This document shows, piece after piece, positions 24,032-32,751 of a stretch of 54,625 nucleotides of DNA. Source of the stretch: Gemmatimonadota bacterium (GTDB taxonomy: Bacteria; Gemmatimonadota; Gemmatimonadetes; Longimicrobiales; Gaopeijiaceae). The position numbers were made by a program, and so were the translations under genes. The notes below the pieces were generated by a model, which saw only the letters and a list, made by a program, of their open reading frames with translations, was not told where the DNA came from and did not search any database. The stretch is taken from NCBI GenBank assembly GCA_022822325.1, contig JAJEBW010000001.1, positions 1-54,625 of the forward strand, read 5' to 3'. The number at the start of each line of letters is the position of its first letter. Position 1 is the first letter of the stretch.

Positions 24032-24714
24032 GCGGGCCGATCTCGCCGCGCGGCCACCTCGACGCCCGCATGACCGAGTTGCAGAATCTGCTCCTGGAGA
24101 TGGCGGGCCGCGCCGAGGAGCTGGTGGGGATCGCGATGGAGGGACTGCTTCGGCGGCGGTTGTCGGGGGCGGCGGTGGCGCAGGCGGCGGACGACCGGGT
24201 GGACGAGCTGGAGGTCGCGATCAATGCGCGGGCGGCGGAGTTCCTGGCGCTGCAGCACCCGGTGGCCACCGATCTGCGCTTCGCGATCGTGGTGCTGATG
24301 GCCTGTCGCAACATCGAGCGAATCGGCGATCATGCGGTGAATATCGCGGGGGCCGGCCAGCGCGCCGCCGGGCACGCCCCCCTCCCCGAGATCCAGGAGA
24401 TCCGCGAGATCGGCGACCTGGTGCGGCGAATGCTGTCCCGCGCCCTGGGCGCCCTGGTCAACCGCGACGGGGCCACCGCCCGGGGAGTCATCGCCGACGA
24501 CCGGGTGGTCGACGCCCTGCGACAGTCGGCGATCGGGATCATTGTATCGTACATGCATGAGCAGCCGCGCTACATCGCGCCGGGGGTGAATCTGATCCTC
24601 GTCGCGCAGAATCTCGAACGGATCGGCGACCTTGCCGCCAACATCGCCGAAGAGGTGGTGTTCCTGGTGGAGGGGCGCTCGATCAAGCACACCGGAAAGG
24701 CAAGGTCGTCGTGA
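24028..24714 (+). CDS. phoU: Phosphate uptake regulator PhoU
   Basis: The 228-residue all-helical protein shows two PhoU repeats. The first is marked by LRFAIVVLMACRNIERIGDHA (about 82-102), the second by NLILVAQNLERIGDLAANIAE (about 190-210), both with the E/D-R-IGD metal-binding signature. PhoU links the Pst transporter to PhoR and restrains kinase signalling when phosphate is plentiful. The ATGA overlap with pstB and GTGA overlap with the SDR gene indicate one coupled unit. Confidence 0.93.
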   Translation: MSGPISPRGHLDARMTELQNLLLEMAGRAEELVGIAMEGLLRRRLSGAAVAQAADDRVDELEVAINARAAEFLALQHPVATDLRFAIVVLMACRNIERIGDHAVNIAGAGQRAAGHAPLPEIQEIREIGDLVRRMLSRALGALVNRDGATARGVIADDRVVDALRQSAIGIIVSYMHEQPRYIAPGVNLILVAQNLERIGDLAANIAEEVVFLVEGRSIKHTGKARSS

Positions 24715-25559
24715 GCGTCGACGATGTCGTGCTGGAAGAGCTGGTCAGCAGCGTGTCGGCCTCGGCGCCGTCGGCCGAACCGGCGCCGCTCAGGGTCTCG
24801 TCGTCGCTGGAGGGCCGGAGCGCCGTCATTACCGGCGGATCGAGCGGGATCGGGCGAGCCACGGCCATTGCCCTTGCCAGCGTCGGCGTCAACGTCGCCT
24901 TCAACTGGTTCGACGCCGGGGACGAGAGCCGGGAGATGGCCGGACAGCTCGCCGAGGTGCTGGAGGGGATGAGGGTGGAGTCGCTGTCGCGGCCGGGCGA
25001 CGTGCGCAACCCGGAGGACGCGCGCGACTTCGTGGCCGAGGCGGAGGCCGCGCTCGGACCGCTTCACATACTGGTGAACAATGCGGGCATCGGACGCGAC
25101 CGCGCCCTCTGGCGAATGACCGACCGGGAGTGGCGGAACGTCCTGGAGACCAATCTCTACGGCGCCTTCCACTATACTCGCGCCATGGCCCCCGGATTCC
25201 GCGCGCGTCGCGGGGGCAAGATCGTCAACGTCTCCTCGGTGCACGGGCTGTCGAGCGAGTTCGGGCTGGCCAACTACTGTTCCTCGAAGGCCGGAATGAT
25301 CGGTCTGACGCGCAGCGCGGCGCTCGAGCTGGGACCCTCCAACGTGAATGTGAATGCCGTTGCGCCGGGCTATATTCGCACCACGCAGCTCACCGAGCAG
25401 GTTCCCGCCGAGATCCTGGACCGGGCCCGCGAGCGGAGTGCGCTGGGCCGGTTGGGCGATCCGCAGGAGGTGGCGTCGGTCATCGTGTTCCTCTGTTCCG
25501 AGGCGGCGCGCCATATTACCGGTGCCGTGATTCCGGTGGACGGCGGCTACCTGATCTGA
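24711..25559 (+). CDS. Short-chain dehydrogenase/reductase (FabG-like)
   Basis: The 282-residue protein has an unusual N-terminal extension of about 35 residues (Ser/Ala/Pro-rich) before the Rossmann fold. [10 protein letters not shown] (about 43-52) is the cofactor loop, NNAGIGRD comes next, and the catalytic Ser region is VSSVHG. The catalytic pair is Tyr189-Lys193 in YCSSK. The ending [11 protein letters not shown] is typical for FabG/glucose-1-dehydrogenase-type reductases. The substrate is unknown. Its GTG overlaps the phoU stop, so it is translated as part of the phosphate operon; a role in polyhydroxyalkanoate or lipid metabolism under phosphate limitation is conceivable but only inferred. 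Confidence 0.87.
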   Translation: MSVDDVVLEELVSSVSASAPSAEPAPLRVSSSLEGRSAVITGGSSGIGRATAIALASVGVNVAFNWFDAGDESREMAGQLAEVLEGMRVESLSRPGDVRNPEDARDFVAEAEAALGPLHILVNNAGIGRDRALWRMTDREWRNVLETNLYGAFHYTRAMAPGFRARRGGKIVNVSSVHGLSSEFGLANYCSSKAGMIGLTRSAALELGPSNVNVNAVAPGYIRTTQLTEQVPAEILDRARERSALGRLGDPQEVASVIVFLCSEAARHITGAVIPVDGGYLI

Positions 25560-25653
25560 TTCCCTTTCGCTTCCAGCGAGCCTTCCGGGCCATCTCGCCG
25601 TTTGCAGGCCGGGTCCGGCGTTCCCAACCCCGCAAGCCAGGAGGAAGAGCGGC

Positions 25654-26127
25654 ATGAATGGACCATCGAGGGGCGACCGACCGGGATGCGACCGATCGCG
25701 GGAGATGGCGACGGGATCCGGCGACGCGTCGATTGCGGCCGCGACCGACCGCGAATGGCGCAAGCGGCTGACTCCCGAGCAGTACCGGGTGGTGCGCAAG
25801 GGCTGGACCGAACGGGCCTTCACCGGCCGTTATTGGAATCACAAGGGCGACGGCGCCTACCTCTGCGTCGGTTGTGGAACGACCCTCTTCGACTCCGCGG
25901 CCAAGTTCGATTCCGGAACCGGGTGGCCCAGCTTCCACAGCCCCGCCGCGCCCGGCCAGGTCGGCGAACGCGAGGACCGCAAGTTCTTCATGCGGCGAAC
26001 CGAGGTCGTGTGCAACCGCTGCGGCGCGCATCTCGGCCATGTCTTTCCCGACGGCCCCGCGCCGACCGGCCTCCGCTACTGCATCAACTCGGCCGCGCTC
26101 GACTTCCGGGCGCGCGACGAAGGCTGA
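25654..26127 (+). CDS. msrB: Peptide-methionine (R)-S-oxide reductase MsrB
   Basis: The 157-residue protein matches Msr[21 protein letters not shown] opens the domain, zinc is held by CVGC and CNRC, and the core is [13 protein letters not shown]. The catalytic Cys lies in [11 protein letters not shown]. It reduces methionine-R-sulfoxide in proteins. Residues 1-30 form a disordered extension. The ATG at 25654 has AGGAGGA nine bases upstream, which decides the start over the internal Met19. The enzyme appears cytoplasmic. Confidence 0.93.
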   Translation: MNGPSRGDRPGCDRSREMATGSGDASIAAATDREWRKRLTPEQYRVVRKGWTERAFTGRYWNHKGDGAYLCVGCGTTLFDSAAKFDSGTGWPSFHSPAAPGQVGEREDRKFFMRRTEVVCNRCGAHLGHVFPDGPAPTGLRYCINSAALDFRARDEG

Positions 26128-26277
26128 GGGCCGAGCGGACCGGGAAACCGCGTGGACCGGGAAAACCGGATCGGAAACCGCGCCGCCGATCAGGGAAACC
26201 ACGAACCCACAGGGAAGACCGCGCCGGTCGGGCCCCGGCCCGCGGAACGGCGCGATTCACAAGGAACCGGAGAGCGA

Positions 26278-27291
26278 ATGCCCACCATCACCGTCATTCC
26301 CGGCGACGGAATCGGCCCGGAGGTCACAGCCGCCGTCATCGACGTCTTTGCGGCCGCCGGCACCGACCTCGACTACGACCGCCAGTCGGCCGGCATCGGC
26401 GCCATCGCCACGCACGGCAGCCCCCTTCCGCAGGAGACGCTGGACTCGATCGACCGCAACCGGGTGGCGCTCAAGGGACCGCTGACGACGCCGTCGGGGT
26501 CCGGCTTCCGCTCGGTCAATGTGGCGATCCGCAAGAACTTCGAGCTCTTCGCGAATGTGCGCCCCGTGCAAACGTTGCTGCCGGGCGGACGCTACGAGGG
26601 CATCGACCTGGTGCTGATCCGCGAAAACACCGAAGGCCTCTACGTCGGGGTGGAGCACTTCATCGGGATGGAGCGCGATCCCCGCGCGGCCGCCGAATCG
26701 GTCATGATCACGACGCGCTTCGGTTCGGAGCGGATTGCGCGCTTCGCCTTCGAGTACGCCGCCGCCAATGGCCGCGAGAAGGTCACGCTGGCGCACAAGG
26801 CCAATATCCTCAAGCACACCCAGGGCCTCTTTCTGGAGGTGGGCAGACGAATCGCCGAGGAATACGCGGACCGCATCGCCTTCGAGGACCGGATCATCGA
26901 CGCGACCGCCATGTACCTGGTGCTCGATCCGTACCGCTTCGATGTGCTCGTGATGGAAAACATGTTCGGCGACATTCTGAGCGACCTGATGGCGGGACTG
27001 GTGGGGGGGCTGGGATTCGCGCCGGCGGCGAATGTCGGCGAGACGCACGCGGTCTTCGAGGCGGTGCATGGATCGGCGCCCGACATTGCGGACCTTGGCG
27101 TGGCGAACCCGACGAGTCTGCTCCTCTCGGGGTGCCTCCTGCTCGACCATGTGGGGCAGAAGGAGGCGGCGGCGCGGATCCGGCGCGCGGTCCAGGGGGT
27201 GATCGAAAGCGGTGCGGCGCGCACGGCGGACATGGGCGGCGGCCATGGCACGAGCGAGTTCGCCGCGGCGGTGATCGGGGCGCTGGCGTGA
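26278..27291 (+). CDS. NAD-dependent isocitrate dehydrogenase (IDH3 type)
   Basis: The 337-residue beta-decarboxylating dehydrogenase begins PTITVIPGDGIGPEV. It carries RSVNVAIRKNFELFANVRPV (about 80-99), the substrate-binding pattern of NAD-IDH rather than isopropylmalate dehydrogenase. Also present are the catalytic-tyrosine segment RENTEGLYVG, metal-binding Asp residues in MENMFGDILSDLMAG, and HGSAPDIA for NAD specificity. It oxidises isocitrate to 2-oxoglutarate; homoisocitrate or tartrate activity cannot be excluded. A 150-base spacer before it contains imperfect 'gaccgggaaa' repeats. Its stop overlaps the GTG of the zinc-ribbon gene. Confidence 0.88.
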   Translation: MPTITVIPGDGIGPEVTAAVIDVFAAAGTDLDYDRQSAGIGAIATHGSPLPQETLDSIDRNRVALKGPLTTPSGSGFRSVNVAIRKNFELFANVRPVQTLLPGGRYEGIDLVLIRENTEGLYVGVEHFIGMERDPRAAAESVMITTRFGSERIARFAFEYAAANGREKVTLAHKANILKHTQGLFLEVGRRIAEEYADRIAFEDRIIDATAMYLVLDPYRFDVLVMENMFGDILSDLMAGLVGGLGFAPAANVGETHAVFEAVHGSAPDIADLGVANPTSLLLSGCLLLDHVGQKEAAARIRRAVQGVIESGAARTADMGGGHGTSEFAAAVIGALA

Positions 27292-27635
27292 GGAGGCCGG
27301 GCCGGTTGCGCAGCGCCGCCGAGGTGCGGTTGGGCGGGGCCGAGGATCTGCACTGTGCCGCGTGCGGAAAAGAGGCGCAGGCTTCGTCGATGGACCGCTA
27401 TCTCTGGTGCGAGGGGTGCGTGGCCGATTTGCGCAGCAGCGCGATCCGCGTGGGGTGGATGGCGGGCGGGGTGGCGGCGGCAGCGCTCGCGATCTGGATT
27501 GTGGCGGTGCAGCAGCCGTCCCGCATGTTGGCGGGGGGATGGGTGGGGGTGGTGATCGCCGCCTTCTGGCTGGTGGGGCGGGCGGGCCGGGAGGTCGCGC
27601 AGGGCGTGCTCCGCTACCGGGGGCGGGCGCGATGA
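27288..27635 (+). CDS. Small zinc-ribbon membrane protein
   Basis: A 115-residue protein with a four-Cys zinc-ribbon-like module (HCAACGKEA ... WCEGCVADL, about 23-47) followed by two hydrophobic helices (GVAAAALAIWIVAV; WVGVVIAAFWLVG) and a basic C-terminus. The family is not recognised. Translation coupling (GTGA) with the upstream isocitrate dehydrogenase suggests co-expression, though a functional link is not obvious. Confidence 0.6.
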   Translation: MRRPGRLRSAAEVRLGGAEDLHCAACGKEAQASSMDRYLWCEGCVADLRSSAIRVGWMAGGVAAAALAIWIVAVQQPSRMLAGGWVGVVIAAFWLVGRAGREVAQGVLRYRGRAR

Positions 27636-27691
27636 AGCGAAGGCCGGATGAAGGGAATGCCATGACGACGCGACCCAACGGTATCTTTTCC

Positions 27692-27727
27692 ATGAACCCC
27701 CACGAAGGAATGAACCCTCACGGAGGA
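27692..27727 (+). repeat. Tandem 18-bp repeat carrying ATG and SD sequence upstream of the acyl-CoA dehydrogenase
   Basis: Two adjacent copies, atgaacccccacgaagga and atgaaccctcacggagga, differ at two positions. The second copy ends in the GGAGGA that serves the GTG start at 27735. Each copy contains an ATG that is not the gene start. Confidence 0.6.
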
Positions 27728-27734
27728 ACGACAG

Positions 27735-28919
27735 GTGGCGAAGTCCTTTGAAGGCATCGATTTCTACAACCTCGACGCGCTCCTGGGCGAAGAGGAGCGC
27801 ATGGTCCGCGACGCGATCCGGAGATGGGTCGAGGAGAGCCTGCTGCCCGTCATCGGCGACGCCTACATCGAGCACCGCTTTCCCGTCGAACTGATTCCCG
27901 AGATCGGCGAGCTGGGCGTTCTGGGCGCGAATCTGCCCGAGGAGTACGGTTGTGCGGGCCTCAACAATGTGGCGTACGGACTGATCATGCAGGAGCTCGA
28001 ACGGGGCGATTCCGGAATTCGCTCCTTTGCGTCGGTGCAGGGCGCCCTGGTCATGTACCCGATCCATGCCTTCGGAAGCGAGGAACAGAGACGCGCCTGG
28101 CTGCCCGCGCTGGCCTCGGCGGAAAAGATCGGCTGCTTCGGGCTGACCGAACCGGACTACGGGTCGAATCCGGCGGGAATGATCACCCGCGCCCGCGAGA
28201 CTTCCGACGGATGGATTCTGAATGGCGCCAAGATGTGGATCACCAATGGTTCGATGGCCGATGTGGCGGTGATCTGGGCCCAGACCGGCGAGCCCGGAGA
28301 TGCGCGCGCGATCCGCGGATTCGTGGTCCCGACCGACGCGCCCGGCTTCAGCGCCCGCGACCAGAAGGGGAAGCTCTCGCTCCTGGCCTCGGACACGAGC
28401 GAACTTGTGCTGAAGGATGTGCAGTTGCCGCACGATGCGATCCTGCCCGGCTCCAATGGACTGCGCAGCCCGCTGATGTGTCTCACCCAGGCCCGCTACG
28501 GGATCGCGTGGGGCGCAGTGGGGGCGGCGATGGCCTGCTACCACGAGGCGACCGGCTACGCCACCGAGCGCGTCATGTTCGACGGACCGATCGCTGGCAA
28601 ACAGATCCAACAGGCGCGAATCGCCGACATGCTGACCGGAATCACCCAGGGCCAGCTCCTCTCCTACCGCCTGGGCCGCATGAAGGACGAAGGCACGATG
28701 ACCCCGCAACAGGTGAGTCTGGCCAAACGCGCCAATGTGGACATGGCCTGCAATGTGGCCCGCGAGGCGCGGCGGCTCCTGGGCGCCAACGGAATCCTGG
28801 TCGAATACTCGGCGATGCGCCACATGGCCAACCTGGAATCGATCTATACCTACGAAGGCACCCACGACATCCACTCGCTGATCCTGGGGCAGGCGGCGAC
28901 GGGGATCGCGGCGTTCTGA
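27735..28919 (+). CDS. Acyl-CoA dehydrogenase, glutaryl-CoA dehydrogenase type
   Basis: The 394-residue flavoenzyme shows the acyl-CoA dehydrogenase fold. GCFGLTEPDYGSNP (about 135-148) and MWITNGSMADVAVIWA are the FAD/substrate segments. The catalytic Glu is E374 in YTYEGTHDIHSLILG, the position and context typical of glutaryl-CoA dehydrogenase. 'GIAWGAVGAAMACY' also fits that subgroup. Expected reaction: oxidation and decarboxylation of glutaryl-CoA to crotonyl-CoA (lysine/tryptophan degradation). The GTG start has GGAGGA seven bases upstream. Confidence 0.9.
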   Translation: MAKSFEGIDFYNLDALLGEEERMVRDAIRRWVEESLLPVIGDAYIEHRFPVELIPEIGELGVLGANLPEEYGCAGLNNVAYGLIMQELERGDSGIRSFASVQGALVMYPIHAFGSEEQRRAWLPALASAEKIGCFGLTEPDYGSNPAGMITRARETSDGWILNGAKMWITNGSMADVAVIWAQTGEPGDARAIRGFVVPTDAPGFSARDQKGKLSLLASDTSELVLKDVQLPHDAILPGSNGLRSPLMCLTQARYGIAWGAVGAAMACYHEATGYATERVMFDGPIAGKQIQQARIADMLTGITQGQLLSYRLGRMKDEGTMTPQQVSLAKRANVDMACNVAREARRLLGANGILVEYSAMRHMANLESIYTYEGTHDIHSLILGQAATGIAAF

Positions 28920-28935
28920 GGCGGGAGCCCGCGCG

Positions 28936-30732
28936 ATGACACACCTGCACTACCTGGAGATCCGAAACTTCAAGGGATTCGGCGAGCGGGTCCGGATCGA
29001 GCTTGACCATCCGGCGGTACTGGCCGGTCCCAACAACTGCGGCAAGACGACGGCGCTCCAGGCGATCGCACTCTGGTCGCAGGCGGTTCGGACCTGGTTC
29101 GACCGGAAGGGCAACGCGTCGCCGAGGGAGAGAAAGGCGACCGGGCTCAACCGTCTGAGCGTGGTCGCGGCGCCCGTGCGCAGCGCGCGCGACTATTGGC
29201 ACAACATGGCCGTAAGGGCCGGACCCAGAAACATCCCGCTCGAAATTGCGCTGGGAGTCCTTCGCGACAATCGCGTGAACCCGGTCACCATGCGGTTTCG
29301 CTGCTTCGGGGACGAAACGGTCTACTGCGCGCCCGACGACGCGACGCTGAACAGGCTCGACCTGGTCGAGGCCGCCGCGCGGCTGAACGTTCGGCTGTTG
29401 TACCCCATGTCGGGCATCGAAACCGAGGAGCCGATGATTCAACCCGGGCGGATCGACGTGCTGGTGGGTCAGGGTCAGACGGCCCAGGTGCTCCGCAACC
29501 TCTGCCTGATGGTGTTCCGGGAGGACCGTGCGGCCTGGTCGCGAATCGCCGAACTGATGAGCCGTCTGTTCTCCGTGGAGTTGGAGGATCCCGCGGAGAC
29601 GGGCCGGGGAGCGATCGACCTCTTCTACCGCCAGTCCGGAATCCGCCGACCGGTGGACATCGCCCTTTCCGGCCGCGGCCTTCAGCAGATGCTTCTGGTT
29701 CTCGCCTATCTGCACTCGCATCCTCGCAGCGTTCTCCTGATCGACGAACCGGACGCTCACCTGGAGATCCTTCGTCAGAGGCAGGCGTACGCGCTGCTTC
29801 GCGATGTCGCGGCGCAAAACGAATCGCAGGTCATTCTCGCCACCCACTCCGAGGTCATTCTGGGCGAGGCGCTCGACCGCAACCTGACGCTGCTCCTGGA
29901 CGGGCGCGCGGACGATCTGGCATCGAAATCCGATATCGTCGCGGCGCTTCGCCACTACGGAGCCGATCACTACATCCGGGCGCGGCAGCGGGGATATGTG
30001 CTCTACCTCGAAGGCGGTACCGACCTGGCCGCGTTGCAGGCGCTCGCAAAGAAGCTCCAACATCCCTGCGCCGAGCTATGGGACGAGCGCGCCAACGTCT
30101 TTTATATCCAGGACAACTACCCGGGTTCAAATCCGGATGCGGCGCCGGAGCGGGTGGAGGGCGGATTCGGCGTGACCCCGCGAAGACACTTCTTCGCGCT
30201 CAGGCCCATGCTTCCCGAGCTGAGGGGACTCGCGATTCTCGACGGAAACGCGCGCCGGCGAGAGGATTCGGACGATGGCGGATTGACGACGTCCCATTGG
30301 CGACGCTACGAAATCGAAAACTACTTTGTCGACCCGGAGGTTCTGCGAGCCTTCGCGGCCGAAGCGTACCGTGATCTCCCGCTCTTCGACCGGTTTCGCC
30401 ACGAAGCCGATGAAGCGCTCGACGAGCTGGCGCTGGAGCGGGTCTTCGACGATCGCCACCGCGCCTTTCGGACCTGGAAGAATATGGATGCCGAAGCCGC
30501 GCGCCTGCTGTGGGAAGCCAGAACCGAACGGCTCAAGCTGAGCGACTTTGCCGAGGCGTTCTTCCGGAAGCTGGCCGACCGGTTGGGCCACGCCATGCTG
30601 CTGCGCAAGCGCGACCTTCATCGTCTCGTCGATTTCGTGGACCCGGAAGGCGTCGCGGACGAGGTGTCGGAGAAGCTCGATCTGCTCGCCGTGTTGTTCA
30701 GGGAAGCGCGCGGGGCCGGCGGATCGGATTGA
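28936..30732 (+). CDS. OLD-like AAA ATPase with TOPRIM/DUF4435-like C-terminal domain
   Basis: The 598-residue protein opens with an SMC/ABC-type strand (LHYLEIRNFKGFGE). Walker A is GPNNCGKTTA (about 31-40). An ABC-signature-like LSGRGLQQM (about 250), Walker B LLIDEPDAHLE (about 267) and ATHS switch complete the ATPase. The C-terminal half contains YVLYLEGGTDLAAL, with a Glu at 359 like the first TOPRIM motif. LAILDGNARR (about 432) stands where D-x-D is usual, and RRYEIENYFV resembles DUF4435. OLD-family proteins are DNA nucleases, many used in phage defence. The modified second acidic motif makes catalysis uncertain. It lies 16 bases after the acyl-CoA dehydrogenase, but belongs functionally with the two genes that follow. 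Confidence 0.8.
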   Translation: MTHLHYLEIRNFKGFGERVRIELDHPAVLAGPNNCGKTTALQAIALWSQAVRTWFDRKGNASPRERKATGLNRLSVVAAPVRSARDYWHNMAVRAGPRNIPLEIALGVLRDNRVNPVTMRFRCFGDETVYCAPDDATLNRLDLVEAAARLNVRLLYPMSGIETEEPMIQPGRIDVLVGQGQTAQVLRNLCLMVFREDRAAWSRIAELMSRLFSVELEDPAETGRGAIDLFYRQSGIRRPVDIALSGRGLQQMLLVLAYLHSHPRSVLLIDEPDAHLEILRQRQAYALLRDVAAQNESQVILATHSEVILGEALDRNLTLLLDGRADDLASKSDIVAALRHYGADHYIRARQRGYVLYLEGGTDLAALQALAKKLQHPCAELWDERANVFYIQDNYPGSNPDAAPERVEGGFGVTPRRHFFALRPMLPELRGLAILDGNARRREDSDDGGLTTSHWRRYEIENYFVDPEVLRAFAAEAYRDLPLFDRFRHEADEALDELALERVFDDRHRAFRTWKNMDAEAARLLWEARTERLKLSDFAEAFFRKLADRLGHAMLLRKRDLHRLVDFVDPEGVADEVSEKLDLLAVLFREARGAGGSD

Positions 30733-30841
30733 GTGGAATCGCTCCGGGGCCGTCCGTTGTCGGCGGTGCGCCGGAATGGCGAACAAAACCCGAATACGCT
30801 ACCTTCCGGGTGAAGCGGCCGCATTCAGCCCGGAGGACGCC

Positions 30842-31633
30842 TTGCCCGACCGAAGCGCCATCGAGTGGACCGACGCGACCTGGAATCCGACCACCGGATG
30901 CACCCGGGTCTCCGCGGGATGCGACCGCTGCTATGCGGCGACCCTGGCCGGGAGACTGCTGAAGGCCACCTACCGATCGCGCCTGCCTGTGGTGAACACC
31001 CCGACCAACCGGCGCGACCCCTTCGCCCTGAGGATCTGGCCGGAGCGCCTGCGCGTGCCTGGATCCTGGAGGAAGCCGCGGCGGGTCTTCGTGAATTCGA
31101 TGTCGGATCTCTTTCATCGCGAGGTTCCGGAGGATTTCGCCCGCCAGTGCTTCCGGGCGATGCTGGAGGTTGACCGTCATGTCTACCAGGTGTTGACCAA
31201 GCGTCCGGCGAGAGCCGCGAAGTTCGTGGCGCGACACCGGGGTCTCTTTCCGGAAGGGCTTCCCGCGCACATCTGGATCGGAACTTCGGTGGAGGATCAG
31301 TCGGTCGACTACCGGATTCGGCACCTGTTGGCGGTCCCGGCGGCGGTGCGGTTCCTGAGCTGCGAGCCTCTGATCGGGCCGTTGGACCTCGGCGCGTTCA
31401 TGAACGACGGGGCCGGGTGCGACGGGCTTCACTGGGTGATCGTGGGCGGCGAGAGCGGGATCGGCGCCCGGCCGATGCAGGCCGAGTGGGCGAGAAAGCT
31501 GCGCGACCAGTGCCGCGGAGCCGAAGTGCCATTCTTCTTCAAGCAGTGGGGCGGCCGGACGCCGAAGGCGGGGGGGCGGGCGCTGGACGGGGTGATGTGG
31601 GACGAGTATCCGGGGGTGGGTGAAACCAACTGA
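30842..31633 (+). CDS. Phage Gp37/Gp68 family (DUF5131) three-Cys protein
   Basis: The protein reads SAIEWTDATWNPTTGCTRVS with Cys residues in a C-x6-C-x2-C cluster (GCTRVSAGCDRCYA), the 'three-Cys motif' of the Gp37/Gp68 family. It also has VFVNSMSDLFHR, YQVLTKRP, HIWIGTSVED and SCEPLIGPLDL. The Cys spacing and barrel-like strand order recall radical-SAM-type iron-sulfur enzymes, but activity is not established. TTG at 30842 preceded by GGAGG, giving MPDRSAIEWTD, matches the usual family N-terminus. An in-frame ATG at 30776 would add 22 residues. TcmP follows after 14 bases, as is usual for this pair. Confidence 0.85.
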   Translation: MPDRSAIEWTDATWNPTTGCTRVSAGCDRCYAATLAGRLLKATYRSRLPVVNTPTNRRDPFALRIWPERLRVPGSWRKPRRVFVNSMSDLFHREVPEDFARQCFRAMLEVDRHVYQVLTKRPARAAKFVARHRGLFPEGLPAHIWIGTSVEDQSVDYRIRHLLAVPAAVRFLSCEPLIGPLDLGAFMNDGAGCDGLHWVIVGGESGIGARPMQAEWARKLRDQCRGAEVPFFFKQWGGRTPKAGGRALDGVMWDEYPGVGETN

Positions 31634-31647
31634 CAGGAGGAGGAGGA

Positions 31648-32751
31648 ATGGCAGTACCGAAGACGACGGTTTGGACGCGAGAAGGGCACACCGAGGGGAA
31701 GCATCTGGTGTTGGAGGAGTATCTGAAGGCGTGGTTCCCGATTCTGGGGATGGGTTACAGGAATCGACACATTCTTTTCATCGACGGATTCTCGGGCCCC
31801 GGCGAGTACGGGGATGGCGAGGAAGGCTCGCCGTTGGTCGCGATGCGGGTACTGAAGGAGCACGCGGCCAGGAAGGAGATCAAGGCCGAGGTCAAGTTCA
31901 TCTTCATCGAAGAGAAGACGGACCGGGTACGACACCTCAAGGGGCTCGTGGACCAGTGGCGCCCGGAGCTGCCAGAGAGCGCGGACGTACATGTGCTACC
32001 GGGATCCTTCGATTCCCTGATGACCGGAGTTCTCGATCAACTGGATGAACAGGAGAGGACGATGCCCCCCGCTCTCGTCATGATGGATCCTTTTGGCGTC
32101 AAGGGCATTCCGCTCGATGTTATCCGGCGAATCATGGCGAATCCCAAGTGCGAGGTGTACGTCACCTTCATGTGGGAGGCAATCAATCGGTTTCTTGCCC
32201 AGCCCGAATTCGAGATGCACCTGACGGCAATGTTTGGCACCGACACATGGAGGGACGCCATCTCCTTGGGGAGCCGCGAGCGGAAGACCTTCCTTCACGG
32301 ACTATACCGTCGGCAACTGAAGAAAGCGGGAGCCAAGCAGGTTGTTCGCTTCCGCCTTTTCGCTGGGAATAGCCATAAGTACTCCGTCTTTTTCGGCACT
32401 GGCAACACCACGGGGTCAGATCGAATGAAGAAGGCGATCTGGAAGATTGCTCCCTGGGGAGACTTCGCGTTTCGCGGCGGCAAGGACGACCAACTCGTGT
32501 TGGGACTGGCGACTCCGGATTTCCAGCCGCTTCAGGATCAACTGCGGGAAGAGTTCGGCGGCCAAGGGTGGGTGACCGTTGGGCGCGTGTTGGAGTTTGT
32601 GAAATCGGATGCCACGATCTATCACGAATCCCAGGTGAGAAGGCCCGTTCTGAAGCCGATGGAAGCGAAAGAGCTGTTGGATGTGGACGGGAGCACTCGC
32701 AAGAGGCGCTACACCTATCCCGCCGGGTGCAAATTACAATTTCGCCGATGA
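31648..32751 (+). CDS. tcmP: Three-Cys-motif partner protein TcmP
   Basis: The 367-residue protein matches TcmP, named for its regular pairing with the Gp37/Gp68 three-Cys protein. Key segments are KHLVLEEYLKAWFPIL (about 18-33), ILFIDGFSGPGEY (about 42-54), FIFIEEK, and ALVMMDPFGVKGIP (about 140-153). The GFSGPGEY and DPFG motifs look like motif I and motif IV of a Rossmann methyltransferase fold. That is inference, and no activity is known to me. A strong AGGAGGAGG precedes the ATG. The final 18 bases overlap the convergent carrier gene. Confidence 0.85.
   Translation: MAVPKTTVWTREGHTEGKHLVLEEYLKAWFPILGMGYRNRHILFIDGFSGPGEYGDGEEGSPLVAMRVLKEHAARKEIKAEVKFIFIEEKTDRVRHLKGLVDQWRPELPESADVHVLPGSFDSLMTGVLDQLDEQERTMPPALVMMDPFGVKGIPLDVIRRIMANPKCEVYVTFMWEAINRFLAQPEFEMHLTAMFGTDTWRDAISLGSRERKTFLHGLYRRQLKKAGAKQVVRFRLFAGNSHKYSVFFGTGNTTGSDRMKKAIWKIAPWGDFAFRGGKDDQLVLGLATPDFQPLQDQLREEFGGQGWVTVGRVLEFVKSDATIYHESQVRRPVLKPMEAKELLDVDGSTRKRRYTYPAGCKLQFRR

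Noticed and set aside
30842..31633. Prophage, because of the Gp37/Gp68 family name
   Set aside because: No integrase, capsid, terminase or lysis genes nearby; the family is common on chromosomes beside tcmP.
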